Assembly: GCA_016714125.1 (NCBI GenBank)
Contig: JADJNX010000005.1
Coordinates: forward strand, 200,156 to 264,155
DNA length: 64,000 nt
From: Ignavibacteriales bacterium
GTDB lineage: Bacteria; Bacteroidota; Ignavibacteria; Ignavibacteriales; Ignavibacteriaceae
Direction: 5' to 3'
The notes under the pieces were generated by a model that searched no databases, was not told the origin of the DNA, and was given only the letters and a program-made list of their open reading frames with translations. The position numbers and the translations under genes are program-made. Positions 1-10,070 of the stretch are shown here, piece by piece. Each line of letters starts with the position of its first letter. Within the stretch, counting starts at the first letter, position 1.

Positions 1-1
1 T

Positions 2-727
2 ACTTTTAGTATCGTTATCCCGGTTTTGAATGAAGAAAAGTTACTTCCGGGTTTGCTTGATAATCTTTCTATTATCACCAATAGTAAAAGCTCTGTTGAA
101 CTCATTGTTGCTGATGGAGGCAGTTCCGACAACTCAGTTAAAATATGTGAAAATCGTGTTGATAAAAATATAGATGTAAGCAGTGAGGAAGTTAATAACA
201 TAGCTTCCGGAAGGAATTCAGGGGCATGGGCGGCTTCCGGTGAGATATTGGTATTCTGTAATGCCGATGTTCTGTTTGCCTCTCCCGAGGCTCTTACGAT
301 GATTATAGACGATATGTTCAAATCGGATCAGAAACTGATAGCTATCGCTACCTGGGTCGAAACTTTCCCTACTGAGGAAAAGTTGATTGATCGGTTGTTT
401 CATATTTTTTACAATCATTATTTCAGGTTTTTGAACACTCTTCAGTTGGGGATGGGCAGGGGAGAGTGTATTATTGTTAGAAGCAGTGATTTTGGAAAGA
501 TAGGTGGTTTTAATCCTGAACTTCCGGCGGGAGAGGATTTTGACCTGTTTAATCGTCTTATTAAACTTGGTAATGTAAAATATTCTAATAAAATAAAGGT
601 TTATGAATCTCCCAGGAGATTTAGAAAACTTGGCTATTTAAAAGTAACTTCAATCTGGACTTTGAATGCTCTTTCTATAATGTTTAGAAAGCGAAGCATT
701 TCCAAAGAATGGAAACAGGTCAGATGA
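2..727 (+). CDS. Family 2 glycosyltransferase, 5' end outside window
   Basis: The open frame runs in from the window edge. The first codons read TFSIVIPVLNEEK, the usual N-terminal strand and nucleotide-binding turn of GT2 (GT-A fold) enzymes, so only a few residues are missing. ADGGSSDNS and a NADVLF segment follow, giving the UDP-sugar and metal-binding positions, and the GEDFDLFNRL motif near residue 180 is the usual catalytic-base region. A TTG inside the frame at base 26 is not the true start. It probably transfers a sugar in envelope polysaccharide or glycolipid assembly; the acceptor cannot be told. It ends 15 bp before ctpA. Confidence 0.85.
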   Translation, partial: TFSIVIPVLNEEKLLPGLLDNLSIITNSKSSVELIVADGGSSDNSVKICENRVDKNIDVSSEEVNNIASGRNSGAWAASGEILVFCNADVLFASPEALTMIIDDMFKSDQKLIAIATWVETFPTEEKLIDRLFHIFYNHYFRFLNTLQLGMGRGECIIVRSSDFGKIGGFNPELPAGEDFDLFNRLIKLGNVKYSNKIKVYESPRRFRKLGYLKVTSIWTLNALSIMFRKRSISKEWKQVR

Positions 728-742
728 TGAAATTGGAATGCA

Positions 743-2334
743 ATGGAAAATAAATTTGTGAAAACGCTGGTTTTAATTGTAATTTTTGTATCTATTTACA
801 CACTCTACGATCAAATATCCGGTGGTTCCTCTATTTTTGGAGGAAATAAGGATAAGGTAGAGGAAGCCTACAACCTGATCCAAAGACTTTATGTCGATGA
901 AATCTCAGATTCTGCATTAAGCAGGAGTGCCATCGAAGGTATTTTATCTCAACTTGATCCACACAGCATTTATCTGACTTCCGATGAAGTTCAGGGTAAT
1001 GAAGAAGAGATGAAAGGAGAATTTGAGGGTATAGGAATCGAATTTCAGGTGATTAAAGATACGATTAATGTTATTACCGCATTGCAGGGAGGCCCGAGTG
1101 CCTCTGCCGGTGTTTTGCCCGGTGATAAGATTGTAAAGATTGATGATTCCACTGCAGTTTCGCTTGACACAGATCAAATCAGAAAAAAAATTAAAGGGAA
1201 ATCCGGAACGAGTGTTAAAGTTCATATCTTACGATTTGGTCGAAAAGATCTCTTTCCAATTATGATAAAAAGAGGGAAAATACCTGTAAAATCGGTTACT
1301 GCCAGTTTTATGCTCGATTCAATTACAGGTTATTTTAACATTGTTCGTTTTGGGGAAAAAACTTCGCAGGAAGTGCTTGACGTTCTTCAAGCGCTCAAAA
1401 ACAAGGAATGAGACAGGTGATGATCGACCTGCGAAACAACACAGGTGGATACTTAAATGAGGCGGTAAAAATTTCGGATTATTTTTTAAGTGGAAGAAAA
1501 CTGATTGTTTCTACAAAAGGAAGAATTTCACAGGCAAATGAAACTTTTGCAGCAGAGGATTCTTACCCATTCGAACAAATGCCACTTGTAGTATTGATCA
1601 ATAGAGCAAGTGCATCTGCATCAGAAATCCTTGCGGGAGCTATCCAGGATTGGGACAGGGGTTTGGTTGTTGGTGAAAGAAGTTTTGGGAAAGGGCTTGT
1701 TCAGCAGCAATTACAACTTCAAGATGGTTCAGCTATACGATTGACTATTGCAAAATATTTTACTCCTCTTGGCAGGTCAATCCAACGCGATTATGAAAAT
1801 AGAGAAGATTATTACTCTGAAATTGAGACAAGGAAAGATGAAACAGGTGATAATCTTAACCATGAACTCGACTCAGCCAAAGATAAGCCTGTTTACCTTA
1901 CGCCTAGTAAACGAAAAGTTTTTGGCGGCGGGGGAATAACTCCTGATTATTTTGTCAGTGAATTCAAAGATAAACAAGTAGCTCTCGAACTCCTTAAAAA
2001 TAACTTTTTTTCGCAGGCTTCTCTAAAGTGGTTTGAAGTGAATGGAACTGAGACTAAAAAAAAATTTAAGGAATTAGTGGCATTTCAAAAAGACTTTGAG
2101 TTTAATGCTCAAGATATTAATGGTTTCTACGAATTTGCAAATGTGATAATCCCTGAATCGGGCATAAGAGCCGAAATTTCAAGTGGTGATTATATGAAAA
2201 ATAGAATCAAAGCTGAGATTGCAAAGTTTATCTGGAATCAGCAAGGATACTTTTATGTTGCCTCACGATAGGATGCAGTAGTGGTTAAAGGGTTATCGCT
2301 TTTTAAAGAAGCGACCAAAATTGCAAAACTTTAA
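743..2334 (+). CDS. ctpA: C-terminal processing peptidase (S41, CtpA/Prc type), frame-shifted
   Basis: Periplasmic serine protease that trims or degrades exported proteins. An N-terminal membrane segment (residues about 8-20) is followed by a PDZ domain (about 95-170, with a GVLPGDKIVKID core) and the S41 catalytic domain. The nucleophile lies in NRASASASE and the catalytic lysine in FGKGLVQ 25 residues later. The gene is split near 1402-1408: GGAATG reads through if one G is added, restoring KNKGMRQVMIDLR. A second break is an in-frame TAG at 2269-2271. The same frame then continues for 20 codons (DAVVVKGLSLFKEATKIAKL) that resemble the usual CtpA tail and ends with TAA at 2334. Both breaks look like sequence error. 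Confidence 0.9.
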
Positions 2335-2349
2335 TACTCCGGGAGAATG

Positions 2350-2901
2350 ATGAAAAAGCCTGAAATCACGATCTATTCGTATAAAACAAAGTTACCAAAT
2401 ATACACGAATCAGTGTTTATAGCTGAAGGTGTCAGAATTATCGGTGATGTTACGGTCGGTCAATGTTCCTCACTTTGGTATAATTCTGTTTTGAGAGGGG
2501 ATGTTCAGTCGATTAAGATTGGTGAATATACCAATATCCAGGATGGTTCTGTGCTTCATGTGACCGGTGAGGATTATCCATTAACGATTGGCAGTTTTGT
2601 TACAATTGGTCACATGGCAAACTTACACGCTTGTACGGTAGAAAATTTTTCACTTGTTGGTATAGGGGCAATTGTCCTCGATGGTGCATTAGTCGAAAAA
2701 AATTCGATCGTTGCTGCCGGGTCAGTTGTTACTCCTGGCATGGTAATTAAGTCCGGATACATGTATGCAGGCACACCTGCAAAATTAATTCGAAGTTTAA
2801 GTGATAAAGAACTTGCTTATTTCGAAAAAAGTGCTTATCATTATTTTGAGATTGCAAAAGAAAGTCAACAATCGATTTTACGCGACTATCAATCGGAATA
2901 A
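2350..2901 (+). CDS. Gamma-carbonic anhydrase-like hexapeptide-repeat protein
   Basis: A 183-residue left-handed beta-helix protein of the YrdA/PaaY/gamma-CA family. Hexapeptide turns run through most of it (VRIIGDVTVGQ, IGEYTNIQDG, IGSFVTIGH, VGIGAIVLDG), ending in the C-terminal helix. The three histidines expected to bind metal in the trimer are present (LHVTG, then IGHMANLHAC). Members bind zinc or iron, and a few hydrate CO2, but activity is unproven for most. Two ATG codons occur at 2347 and 2350; the second is better spaced from the GGGAG ribosome site. It lies 2 bp upstream of ybeY. Confidence 0.85.
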   Translation: MKKPEITIYSYKTKLPNIHESVFIAEGVRIIGDVTVGQCSSLWYNSVLRGDVQSIKIGEYTNIQDGSVLHVTGEDYPLTIGSFVTIGHMANLHACTVENFSLVGIGAIVLDGALVEKNSIVAAGSVVTPGMVIKSGYMYAGTPAKLIRSLSDKELAYFEKSAYHYFEIAKESQQSILRDYQSE

Positions 2902-2903
2902 GC

Positions 2904-3337
2904 ATGAAAATTATCGATATTGAAATCCATTCAAAACCAGCTTTGACAAAAACTGTTGTTAAAACGATAGTTAATGAAGTCTCCAAAATAAAAAACTGTA
3001 AGTTCTCATACCTCGAAATCTCATTTGTTTCCAAAGAAATAATTCATGAGATCAACAAAGAGCACCTCAAACACGATTTCCCAACAGATATTATAACCTT
3101 CGAATATGAAAAATCGGATGATGGTATTGATGGTGAACTTATAATTTGCAGTGAAGTCGCGCTGGAGAACGCTGAAAGATTTGAAGTTTCTGTTGATAGT
3201 GAACTGCTCAGGTTGGTGATTCATGGGATTTTACATTTGATTGGATACAACGACAATGAAGATGAAACAAAAGAATCATGAAAAGTGAAGAAGACAGGCT
3301 TGTAGAATTGCTTTATCCAAAATTATTTCTTATATAA
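2904..3337 (+). CDS. ybeY: Endoribonuclease YbeY, frame-shifted near its end
   Basis: YbeY is a metal-dependent RNase for 16S rRNA 3' maturation and ribosome quality control. The signature HGILHLIGYND is present; the third ligand is Asp rather than His. I recall this as usual for Bacteroidota homologs. The first frame stops at 3281, but the next frame continues at once as MKSEEDRLVELLYPKL and ends at 3337, giving the normal family length of about 143 residues. One base is missing near 3270-3278. The ATG follows the preceding stop by two bases, so the pair is probably co-transcribed. Confidence 0.87.
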
Positions 3338-3359
3338 ACAAGTAACTTTTAGATATTCT

Positions 3360-4232
3360 GTGACTATTGATCTGAAACAAGCATGTACCGGGTAAAAAGT
3401 CCTCAACAAATACTGTAGTTGCTTATAAAAATGATCTTGAAGATTTTCTAAACTTTTGTGAGGGGATTAAAATAACTTCTGTCGATCAGGTCAGTGTTAA
3501 AATTGTAAAAAGATTTTTGGGGAGTCTTGGAGCAAGTGGACTGGATAAATCGTCTATTGCACGAAAAATGACAACTGTGCGGATGTTTTTTGAATATCTG
3601 CTTGAAAAGAATTAATTGATTATAATTTTGTAAAAGACATAAAAAATCCAAAATTCCGCAGGAAACTCCCTGAAATTATTTCAGACAAGGAATTTGTGAA
3701 AACTGCAGCTCTTGCGCCAAAATTGGAACAGAACGAATTTAAAGTTTTATTACATGGGGCGATTCTTGAACTGCTTTATGGTTGTTCCCTTCGGGTTTCG
3801 GAAGTTTGTTCAATCAAAACTTTGGATATCGATTTTAATGGCAGTTCAATCAGAGTAACTGGAAAAGGCTCAAAAACGAGACTGGTTCCCGTGGGGAGAG
3901 TCTCTTTACAGGTGCTGAAAGACTATAAAGAATTAAAAGAAAAATGTTTTGTTAACCCTCGTTTTCTAGTTAACCATCTTGGTAAGGAGGTGAATGTTAA
4001 ATATATTTATCGAATTGTCAACGAATATCTGTCTAACATAACAGATATCGATAAAAAGAGCCCGCATGTTTTGCGACACAGTTCAGCTACTCATATGCTG
4101 GATAATGGAGCGGATTTGCTGGCGATCAAAGAAATATTAGGTCATGAAAATCTTTCAACCACTCAGATATACACTCATGTAAGCATTGAGAGGTTGCGAA
4201 GTATTTATAAAAAAGCTCACCCAAAGTCATAA
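3360..4232 (+). CDS. xerC: Tyrosine recombinase XerC/XerD type, frame-shifted
   Basis: Site-specific recombinase that resolves chromosome dimers. The SAM-like core-binding domain is read at about 3400-3616 (TVVAYKNDLEDFLNFC onward). The catalytic domain occupies 3620-4232 with all expected residues: Arg in CSLRVSEV, Lys in GKGSKTR, HVLRH, the His of GHENLSTTQ and the nucleophilic Tyr of IYTHV. A frame break near 3615 separates the domains, and another near 3390 obscures the start. The start is given as the GTG at 3360, but this is uncertain. Placement among housekeeping genes, single copy and no phage genes nearby argue for Xer rather than an element integrase. XerC versus XerD is not settled. 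Confidence 0.82.
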
Positions 4233-4249
4233 ATTATTCGGGAGGTACC

Positions 4250-4579
4250 ATGAATATCCAGATAACAGCAAGAAAATTCACAGCAAGAGATACTCTGAAA
4301 GACATAATCAAAGAAGAGGTTCTTTCACTGCAAAAATTTTCCGATGAAATACTCGATGTGGAAGTTATCCTTAGCTATCAAAACTCAAAAGACAGCATTA
4401 AGGAAGTCGAGTTGATTGTAAAACTCCCTGGCACAGTTTTAACGGCAAAAGACGACTCTGACGAGTATGCAAAAAGCGTTAAAGCAGCTGTTGAAAAGAT
4501 CCAAAAACAAATAGTTAAAAGGAAATCAAAACAACAAGCCGTTAAGAAGATTGAACCAAAAATTGATCCGGAGCTTTAG
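4250..4579 (+). CDS. hpf: Ribosome hibernation-promoting factor, short form
   Basis: A 109-residue protein of the HPF/RaiA (sigma-54 modulation) family. MNIQITARKF and the beta-alpha-beta layout up to about residue 95 match the ribosome-binding domain, which occupies the decoding site and stabilises inactive 70S or 100S particles in stationary phase. The C-terminal tail is lysine-rich and lacks the dimerisation domain of long HPF. A strong site (GGGAGG) precedes the ATG. It is followed three bases later by hprK, so the two probably form one transcript with xerC. Confidence 0.88.
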   Translation: MNIQITARKFTARDTLKDIIKEEVLSLQKFSDEILDVEVILSYQNSKDSIKEVELIVKLPGTVLTAKDDSDEYAKSVKAAVEKIQKQIVKRKSKQQAVKKIEPKIDPEL

Positions 4580-4582
4580 TAT

Positions 4583-5580
4583 TTGGAACTGATAACCAAA
4601 AAAAACATTACAGTTGAATTCTTTTTTAACAGAATAACAGACAAATTTAAGATCGTTAATTTTACGGGAAACCGTGGATTTGAACGATTAATTATTGAAC
4701 CTAATCTTCACAGACCCGGCTTGGCTTTAGCCGGGTTTGTTGATTTATTCTCCCACAACAGGATCCAGATATTTGGAAATACCGAAATTCGGTATCTTAC
4801 CTCTCTAACAGAAGAGGCAAGAAAAATGGCTCTGGAAAGAATATTTACATTTAGTGTTCCGTGTATAGTCATTACAAATGGAATAAAACCCTTCCCGGAA
4901 ATGATTGAGCTGGCGGATAAATATGATATAGCAATTTTTGGCTCTCCGGATTCAACCACACGATTAAGTTTTTTTATCAGTGATTTCCTGGATGATCAGT
5001 TTCTTCCCCAGGTCTCACTGCATGCCTCGCTGGTAGATGTGTATGGGGTGGGAATTCTTTTTATGGGCCACTCTGGTGTTGGTAAAAGTGAAGTTGCCCT
5101 CGATCTGATTGAGAGAGGACATCGCCTCGTCGCCGATGATGTAGTAATTGCCACCAGGAAAGGGGAGGGGATTCTGATGGGCTCAGGCACCGACATTTCA
5201 AAACACTTCATGGAGATCAGAGGGCTGGGACTAATAAATGTCGAAAAGATGTTTGGAATACGCGCAATCAGATATCAAAAAAGAATTGAAGTTATTGTTA
5301 ATCTCGAGATTTGGAATCCTGATCACGAATATACAAGGACCGGACTTGATGACAGTTTTGAAACTCTGATGGATGTTGAACTTCCTTTCGTAAAACTTCC
5401 AATTGTCCCCGGAAAAACATTACCGTCATCACAGAAGTAATCGCTCTTAACTATCTTTTGAAACATTATGGTTATGATAGTGCCAAAGTTTTCAGAACCA
5501 GACTGGAACAACGATTGAAAAATCCGGGATCTGAAAGTTATGAAAGGGGAATTGACTACTTTGAGCACGATTTTGAATAA
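4583..5580 (+). CDS. hprK: HPr kinase/phosphorylase, frame-shifted near C-terminus
   Basis: Bifunctional enzyme that phosphorylates HPr on serine and removes that phosphate. The N-terminal domain spans residues 1-130. The kinase domain has the family P-loop GHSGVGKS at 162-169, the HASLVDVYG segment just before it, RGHRLVADD, and the EIRGLGLINV signature. The frame breaks at about 5413: GGAAAAACATT has five A where six restore PGKNITVITEVIALNYLL, the conserved C-terminal element, and the protein then runs to TAA at 5580. Start taken as TTG at 4583, three bases after hpf. No other PTS gene is visible in the window, so the enzyme may serve regulation rather than sugar import, as in many Gram-negatives. 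Confidence 0.9.
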
Positions 5581-5663
5581 TAGATGCTTGTTTATCACTC
5601 CCTGTTTTGTAGTTTTGTAGATTAAATTTTAAATAGTTTGACAAATTGATTTTCCACGACTCC

Positions 5664-6600
5664 ATGAATAGATTTCTGAGCAGATATTATTTTATCTCCA
5701 GGCACGAACTTAAAATACGCACCATTAAATTTCCCTCTTTCAAAACTATTTACCCTGTCATAATAAGTTTCACGGTTCTTTCGTTTGTGATCTTAGTCAC
5801 ATCTGGATTTTTGCCGGAAACGGTTTAGATAGTGAAGCAGGTTCTGCCATTATTGATGAAAATGTTCGTTTACGGGCACAAATCAGTGAACTGAAAGAAG
5901 AGATTGACAGGGTGAATGGTAGACTTTCTACTGTAATAAGTATGAACAATGAAATCCGTGAGCTTAATGATTTACCACGGTTTGACAGTGCGTTTTCAGA
6001 ATAGATGAGAGTGTTGCCTCCGGGGATGAACGGAGCGGAGTTGCCATTTCAGGATTATCGACGAATATCGATGATGCCTTTAATCTGCTGGCAGTCCTGG
6101 AAAAAAATCTTGAGATTCAATCAAAATTCAACAAAGATCTATCATCTGCTTTAGTGGATAAAACATCATATTTGCGTGGGATACCGTCAATTAAACCAAT
6201 TGATGCAAATTTTAATCGTACAAGTTTTGGTCCCCGTAAAAACCCTGTCACTGGTAAACCGCAGTTTCATACAGGTCTTGATATGGGTTCGAAATTTGGA
6301 CAGGAGATTTACGCTACTGCGGATGGAATAGTTGAGAGAGCTGACAATTTCAGCGGCTACGGACTTTGTGTTATTATTGCCCATGAGTCAGGTTACAAGA
6401 CACTTTATGGGCATTGTTCTAAATTAATTGTAAAAAAAGGTGACCGTGTTTCAAGAGGAACTCTTCTTGCATTAGTGGGCAGTACAGGTATATCCACCGG
6501 ACCCCATCTACATTATGAAGTAATTTATAATGGTGAACACCTTAATCCGGCTGATTTTTTCTTTGATGAAGAAAAATCTTTTATTAATAAATCGAAGTAA
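5664..6600 (+). CDS. M23 (LytM-type) peptidase with coiled coil, frame-shifted
   Basis: Envelope protein acting on peptidoglycan cross-links or activating amidases. In order: a basic N-terminus (ATG at 5664), one membrane helix (TIYPVIISFTVLSFVILV), a coiled coil (IDENVRLRAQISELKEEIDRVNGRL) and a C-terminal M23 domain. The M23 domain shows FHTGLDMGS and HLHYEV, the zinc ligands of active LytM enzymes, with GHCSKL before the last motif. Two frame breaks, near 5825 and 5995, separate the helix, coiled coil and peptidase. All three pieces fit one DipM/MepM-like protein of about 310 residues. Substrate unknown. Confidence 0.82.
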
Positions 6601-6621
6601 AACCAACATAGGGATCAGTTT

Positions 6622-6843
6622 ATGATTTGGACTATAGAATTAGCATCATACCTCGAGGACGCTCCATGGCCGGCTTCAAAAGAGGAATTAATTGATTATG
6701 CAGAGCGTATCGGCGCACCTCTCGAAGTAATTGAAAATCTGAAAGAACTCGAAGACTCCGACGAACCCTACGAATCTGTTGAAGATATTTGGCCCGATTA
6801 TCCTACTGATGAGGATTTCTTTTTCAATGCTGACGAGTATTGA
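6622..6843 (+). CDS. Small acidic DUF2795-family protein
   Basis: A 73-residue acidic protein matching the DUF2795 pattern as I know it from Chlorobi/Bacteroidota genomes. LEDAPWPASKEELIDYAERIGAP is the conserved core, and the C-terminus carries clusters of Asp and Glu with EDIWPDYP. No signal peptide, membrane helix or cysteine. Function unknown; the fold is predicted to be a small helical domain. It sits 24 bp upstream of holB and 21 bp after the M23 gene. Intact, unlike most neighbours. Confidence 0.75.
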   Translation: MIWTIELASYLEDAPWPASKEELIDYAERIGAPLEVIENLKELEDSDEPYESVEDIWPDYPTDEDFFFNADEY

Positions 6844-6866
6844 CAAGTGATTTACAGTAATCGGTA

Positions 6867-8008
6867 ATGGAAGACCTTTTTAGTGGAATTTATGGTCAGA
6901 AATCTGTAAAAGAAATACTTTCCGGGTTTCTGACCAATAAAAAAATCCCCCAGGCTCTTTTGTTTTCGGGGCCTTCAGGTGTTGGAAAAGATTTCGTTGC
7001 CATCAGATTTGCCAACCTCATAAACAGGATTGGTAAAGGGGATTTTAACCCCACTATAGAGGGAAATACCCTTAAAGAACCCGCCGTCAAATTTGTATGT
7101 CCTCTCCCTGTCGGGAAAAATGAGTCATCAGACGATGGGCCATACGACCGACTGACTCCCTCCGATATGGAGGTAGTCCAGGAAGAATTCCACCGCAAAG
7201 AAGAAAATCCCTACTATAAAATATCGATACCCAAAGCTAATGATATAAAAATATCATCCATCCGCTCCCTTACAAAATATATGTCCCTCTCGTTTCAAGA
7301 TAAGGGTTATCGTACAGTGATAATATCCGAAGCCCACTTAATGAATGAGCCGGCGCAGAATTCACTCTTGAAAAATCTCGAGGAGCCTCCGGAGGGTTTT
7401 GTTTTTATATTAACAACTTCTGATCCTTCACTTTTTAAGAGAGACAATAAAATCGCGTTGTTGGCCTGTCCAGTTTAAACCATTGGTAAAATCTGATATT
7501 GCCGATGCACTCCAAAGATATTTTGGTCTGGAGAAATCTGAAACAGATCTACTGGCACATATCAGTGCAGGATCAATCACAAAGGCACTTTATTTAAGAG
7601 AAAAAAACCTTTTCGATAGACAATCTTCCGTAATAGCTTTTCTTAGATTCTCGCTTGCCGGTAAATTAAGTTCAGCACAAAAAGAGATCAAAGATATCTT
7701 GTCAGAAAATGATGCAGAATTGTTCCAACTGTATGTCAGTCTGGTATTACTTTGGTTTGAGGATTTTAAAAGATATCTTACAGGTTTTAGGGAAGATTTG
7801 TTTTACTCTCAGCATATCGATACATTCGAAAAATTTGCTCAAAATATAGTTCAATTGATCCAAACAGAGCGATTGGTTCAATAGAAAAATACTCTATTAC
7901 ATTGAAAACAACAATCTTAATATGCAAATCGCAGGTTATAACATAATGTTTCTGATCGCCTCACTTATTCAGAACGATCTGGTTGACGAAAAAATTTATC
8001 TTAATTAA
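6867..8008 (+). CDS. holB: DNA polymerase III delta' (clamp loader), frame-shifted
   Basis: Clamp-loader subunit that helps place the beta sliding clamp. The AAA+ domain shows FSGPSGVGKD (P-loop, about residue 35), IISEAHLMNEPAQNSLLKNLEEPP (sensor 1 region) and, after restoration, TIKSRCWPVQF with the family SRC motif. The helical collar follows. At least three frame breaks (about 7440, 7855 and 7905) split it; the last frame ends with NDLVDEKIYLN at 8008, 11 bp before the thiolase. Since delta' is essential, the breaks are very likely errors. The long acidic insert between P-loop and sensor 1 (KNESSDDGPYDRL) is typical of this phylum's delta' as far as I recall. Confidence 0.85.
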
Positions 8009-8019
8009 AAGGAATTGAC

Positions 8020-9195
8020 ATGAAAAAAGTCGTAATAACACACGCAAAAAGAACTCCTATCGGTTCATTTGGAGGATCACTGGCTTCCTTCACTGCAGCT
8101 CAACTTGGTGGAACTGTAATAAAAGCAGTTCTTGATGAGTCAGGAATTGATAAAAATCTGGTGAATGAAGTGATTTTTGGAAATGTTTTAATGGCCGGAC
8201 AGGGTCAGGCACCTGCCCGTCAGGCAGCACTGAACGCCGGATTACCTGATACAGTTGAGACTTTTACTCTGAATAAAATGTGTGGTAGCGGACTTAAAGC
8301 GATAATGCTTGCGCATCAGGCTATTGTAGCGGGAGATGCTGATATAATTGTTGCCGGTGGAATGGAATCGATGTCTAACGCTCCATATCTTCTCCCAAAG
8401 GCCAGAAACGGTTTTAAATATGGTCACGGTGAAATTTATGACTCTGTTTTGCTTGATGGTTTAATGGATGTTTACAATCGGATTCACATGGGTAATTGCG
8501 CCGAGATTTGTGCTAAAAACATGGAAATCACAAGGGAAGAACTTGATCAGTTCGCTATAACATCATATACAAGAGCTCAGGAAGCTCAAAAAGCAGGTAA
8601 ATTTAAAGATGAAATGGTACCGCTTGTAGTCAAATCAAAAGCCGGCGACATCATTATCGATAAAGATGAAGACCCCGATAAAACCAATTTTGCCAAAATT
8701 CCAACACTTCGTCCTGTATTTGATAAAGATGGTGTTGTTACAGCAGCTAATGCAAGCAATCTAAACGATGGTGCTGCTGCGGTTCTCATCATGTCAGAAG
8801 AAAAGGCTCTCGAACTCGGTTTTACTCCACTGGTTGAGATTGTCGCACAAAGTTCTGCTGCAAAAGCACCTGTGGATTTTACTACAGCACCTGCCGATGC
8901 AATTCATAAAGTTTTAGATAAAGCAGGATTAAAAGTTGGAGATATTGATCTATTTGAGATAAATGAAGCTTTTGCAGTTGTTTCTCTTGCGGTTAATAAG
9001 TTAACAGGTATCACTCCTGAAAATACCAATGTTAATGGGGGAGCCGTGGCTCTTGGTCATCCAATTGGTGCAAGTGGTGCAAGAATCGTGGCAACCCTGA
9101 TTCATGAAATGTTGCGCAGGGATGTAACATACGGTCTTGCCAGCCTTTGCATTGGTGGCGGTGAAGCTTCAGCTTTGATAGTAAAAAAATATTAA
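8020..9195 (+). CDS. atoB: Acetyl-CoA C-acetyltransferase (thiolase)
   Basis: A complete 391-residue thiolase joining or splitting two acetyl-CoA units to acetoacetyl-CoA. The acyl-accepting Cys88 is in NKMCGSGLKA. His347 is in GGAVALGHPIGASG, and the general base Cys377 is in LCIGGGEA; NEAFAV is also present. The ATG is preceded by AAAGGAATTG. Immediately followed by hbd, the second enzyme of the acetyl-CoA to 3-hydroxybutyryl-CoA route, so the pair could work in beta-oxidation, butyrate-type metabolism or ketone-body use. Direction cannot be told from sequence. Confidence 0.93.
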   Translation: MKKVVITHAKRTPIGSFGGSLASFTAAQLGGTVIKAVLDESGIDKNLVNEVIFGNVLMAGQGQAPARQAALNAGLPDTVETFTLNKMCGSGLKAIMLAHQAIVAGDADIIVAGGMESMSNAPYLLPKARNGFKYGHGEIYDSVLLDGLMDVYNRIHMGNCAEICAKNMEITREELDQFAITSYTRAQEAQKAGKFKDEMVPLVVKSKAGDIIIDKDEDPDKTNFAKIPTLRPVFDKDGVVTAANASNLNDGAAAVLIMSEEKALELGFTPLVEIVAQSSAAKAPVDFTTAPADAIHKVLDKAGLKVGDIDLFEINEAFAVVSLAVNKLTGITPENTNVNGGAVALGHPIGASGARIVATLIHEMLRRDVTYGLASLCIGGGEASALIVKKY

Positions 9196-9216
9196 TTTTT
9201 AACGGAGATTGATTAT

Positions 9217-10064
9217 ATGAATGTAACTAAAGTTGCAGTTGTTGGTGGCGGCACAATGGGAAACGGAATTGTCACCGTTTTTGCATTAAACGGATTTCCT
9301 GTTACTCTCGTCGAAACAAAAGATGAACTAATTCAAAAAGCGCTAACAAATATCAGCTCCAGTCTCGACCGAATGGTGAAAAAGAGACAATCAAACCTGA
9401 AGATAAAATCTCAGCACTGGCAAATATCAAATCAGTTTGTGGTGTGGCAAATGTTGACCCTGATTCCGATCTTGTTATTGAGGCTGTGTATGAGAATAAA
9501 GAGGTTAAGTTATCTATATTTAATGAGTTAGATAAAATACTTAAACCTGAATCGATCATGGCTACCAATACTTCGTCGATCTCAATCACGGAACTTGCAC
9601 CACCATATCGAGCCTCGAATTTTATTGGTATGCACTTTATGAATCCGGTTCCCATCATGAAACTGGTTGAAATTATTCGTGGATATTCAACCTCGGATGA
9701 AACATATTCGATTATTAAAGATTTGACTTTAAAACTCGATAAAGTACCGGTTGAGGTGCAGGATTATCCGGGGTTCATTTCCAACAGAATATTGATGCCG
9801 ATGATAAATGAGGCAATCTTTGCATTAATGGAGGGTGTTGCTTCAAAAGAGGACATCGATGCCGTAATGAAATTAGGGATGAACCATCCCATGGGACCTC
9901 TTACACTTGCTGATTTCATCGGACTTGATGTATGTTTGGCAATTATGCAAGTTTTATTTAATGGGTTTCATGATCCAAAATACAGACCGTGTCCACTCCT
10001 GAAAAAGATGGTAGCTGCCAGTAAATTGGGTCGAAAATCCGGGGAAGGATTTTATAAGTACTAA
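9217..10064 (+). CDS. hbd: 3-hydroxybutyryl-CoA dehydrogenase, frame-shifted
   Basis: NAD(H)-dependent dehydrogenase interconverting acetoacetyl-CoA and 3-hydroxybutyryl-CoA. The Rossmann motif VGGGTMGNG lies at residues 9-17. IEAVYEN, NTSSISITEL, the catalytic HFMNPVPIMKLVEI and the C-terminal GFISNRILMPMINEA and GLDVCLAIM segments follow. It ends in the usual GRKSGEGFYKY. One frame break at about 9378 (AAAAAGAGAC lacks a G) splits it; restored length is about 282 residues, normal for the family. A GGAG ribosome site precedes the ATG. Pairs with the upstream thiolase. Confidence 0.92.
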
Positions 10065-10070
10065 ACCTCC

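Noticed and set aside
1400..1412. Programmed frameshift in ctpA
   Set aside because: No slippery heptamer or following pseudoknot seen, and the same kind of break occurs in dozens of other genes.
3360..4232. Tyrosine recombinase as integrase of a mobile element
   Set aside because: No att repeats, tRNA target or cargo next to it; it lies within a housekeeping run and fits XerC/D.
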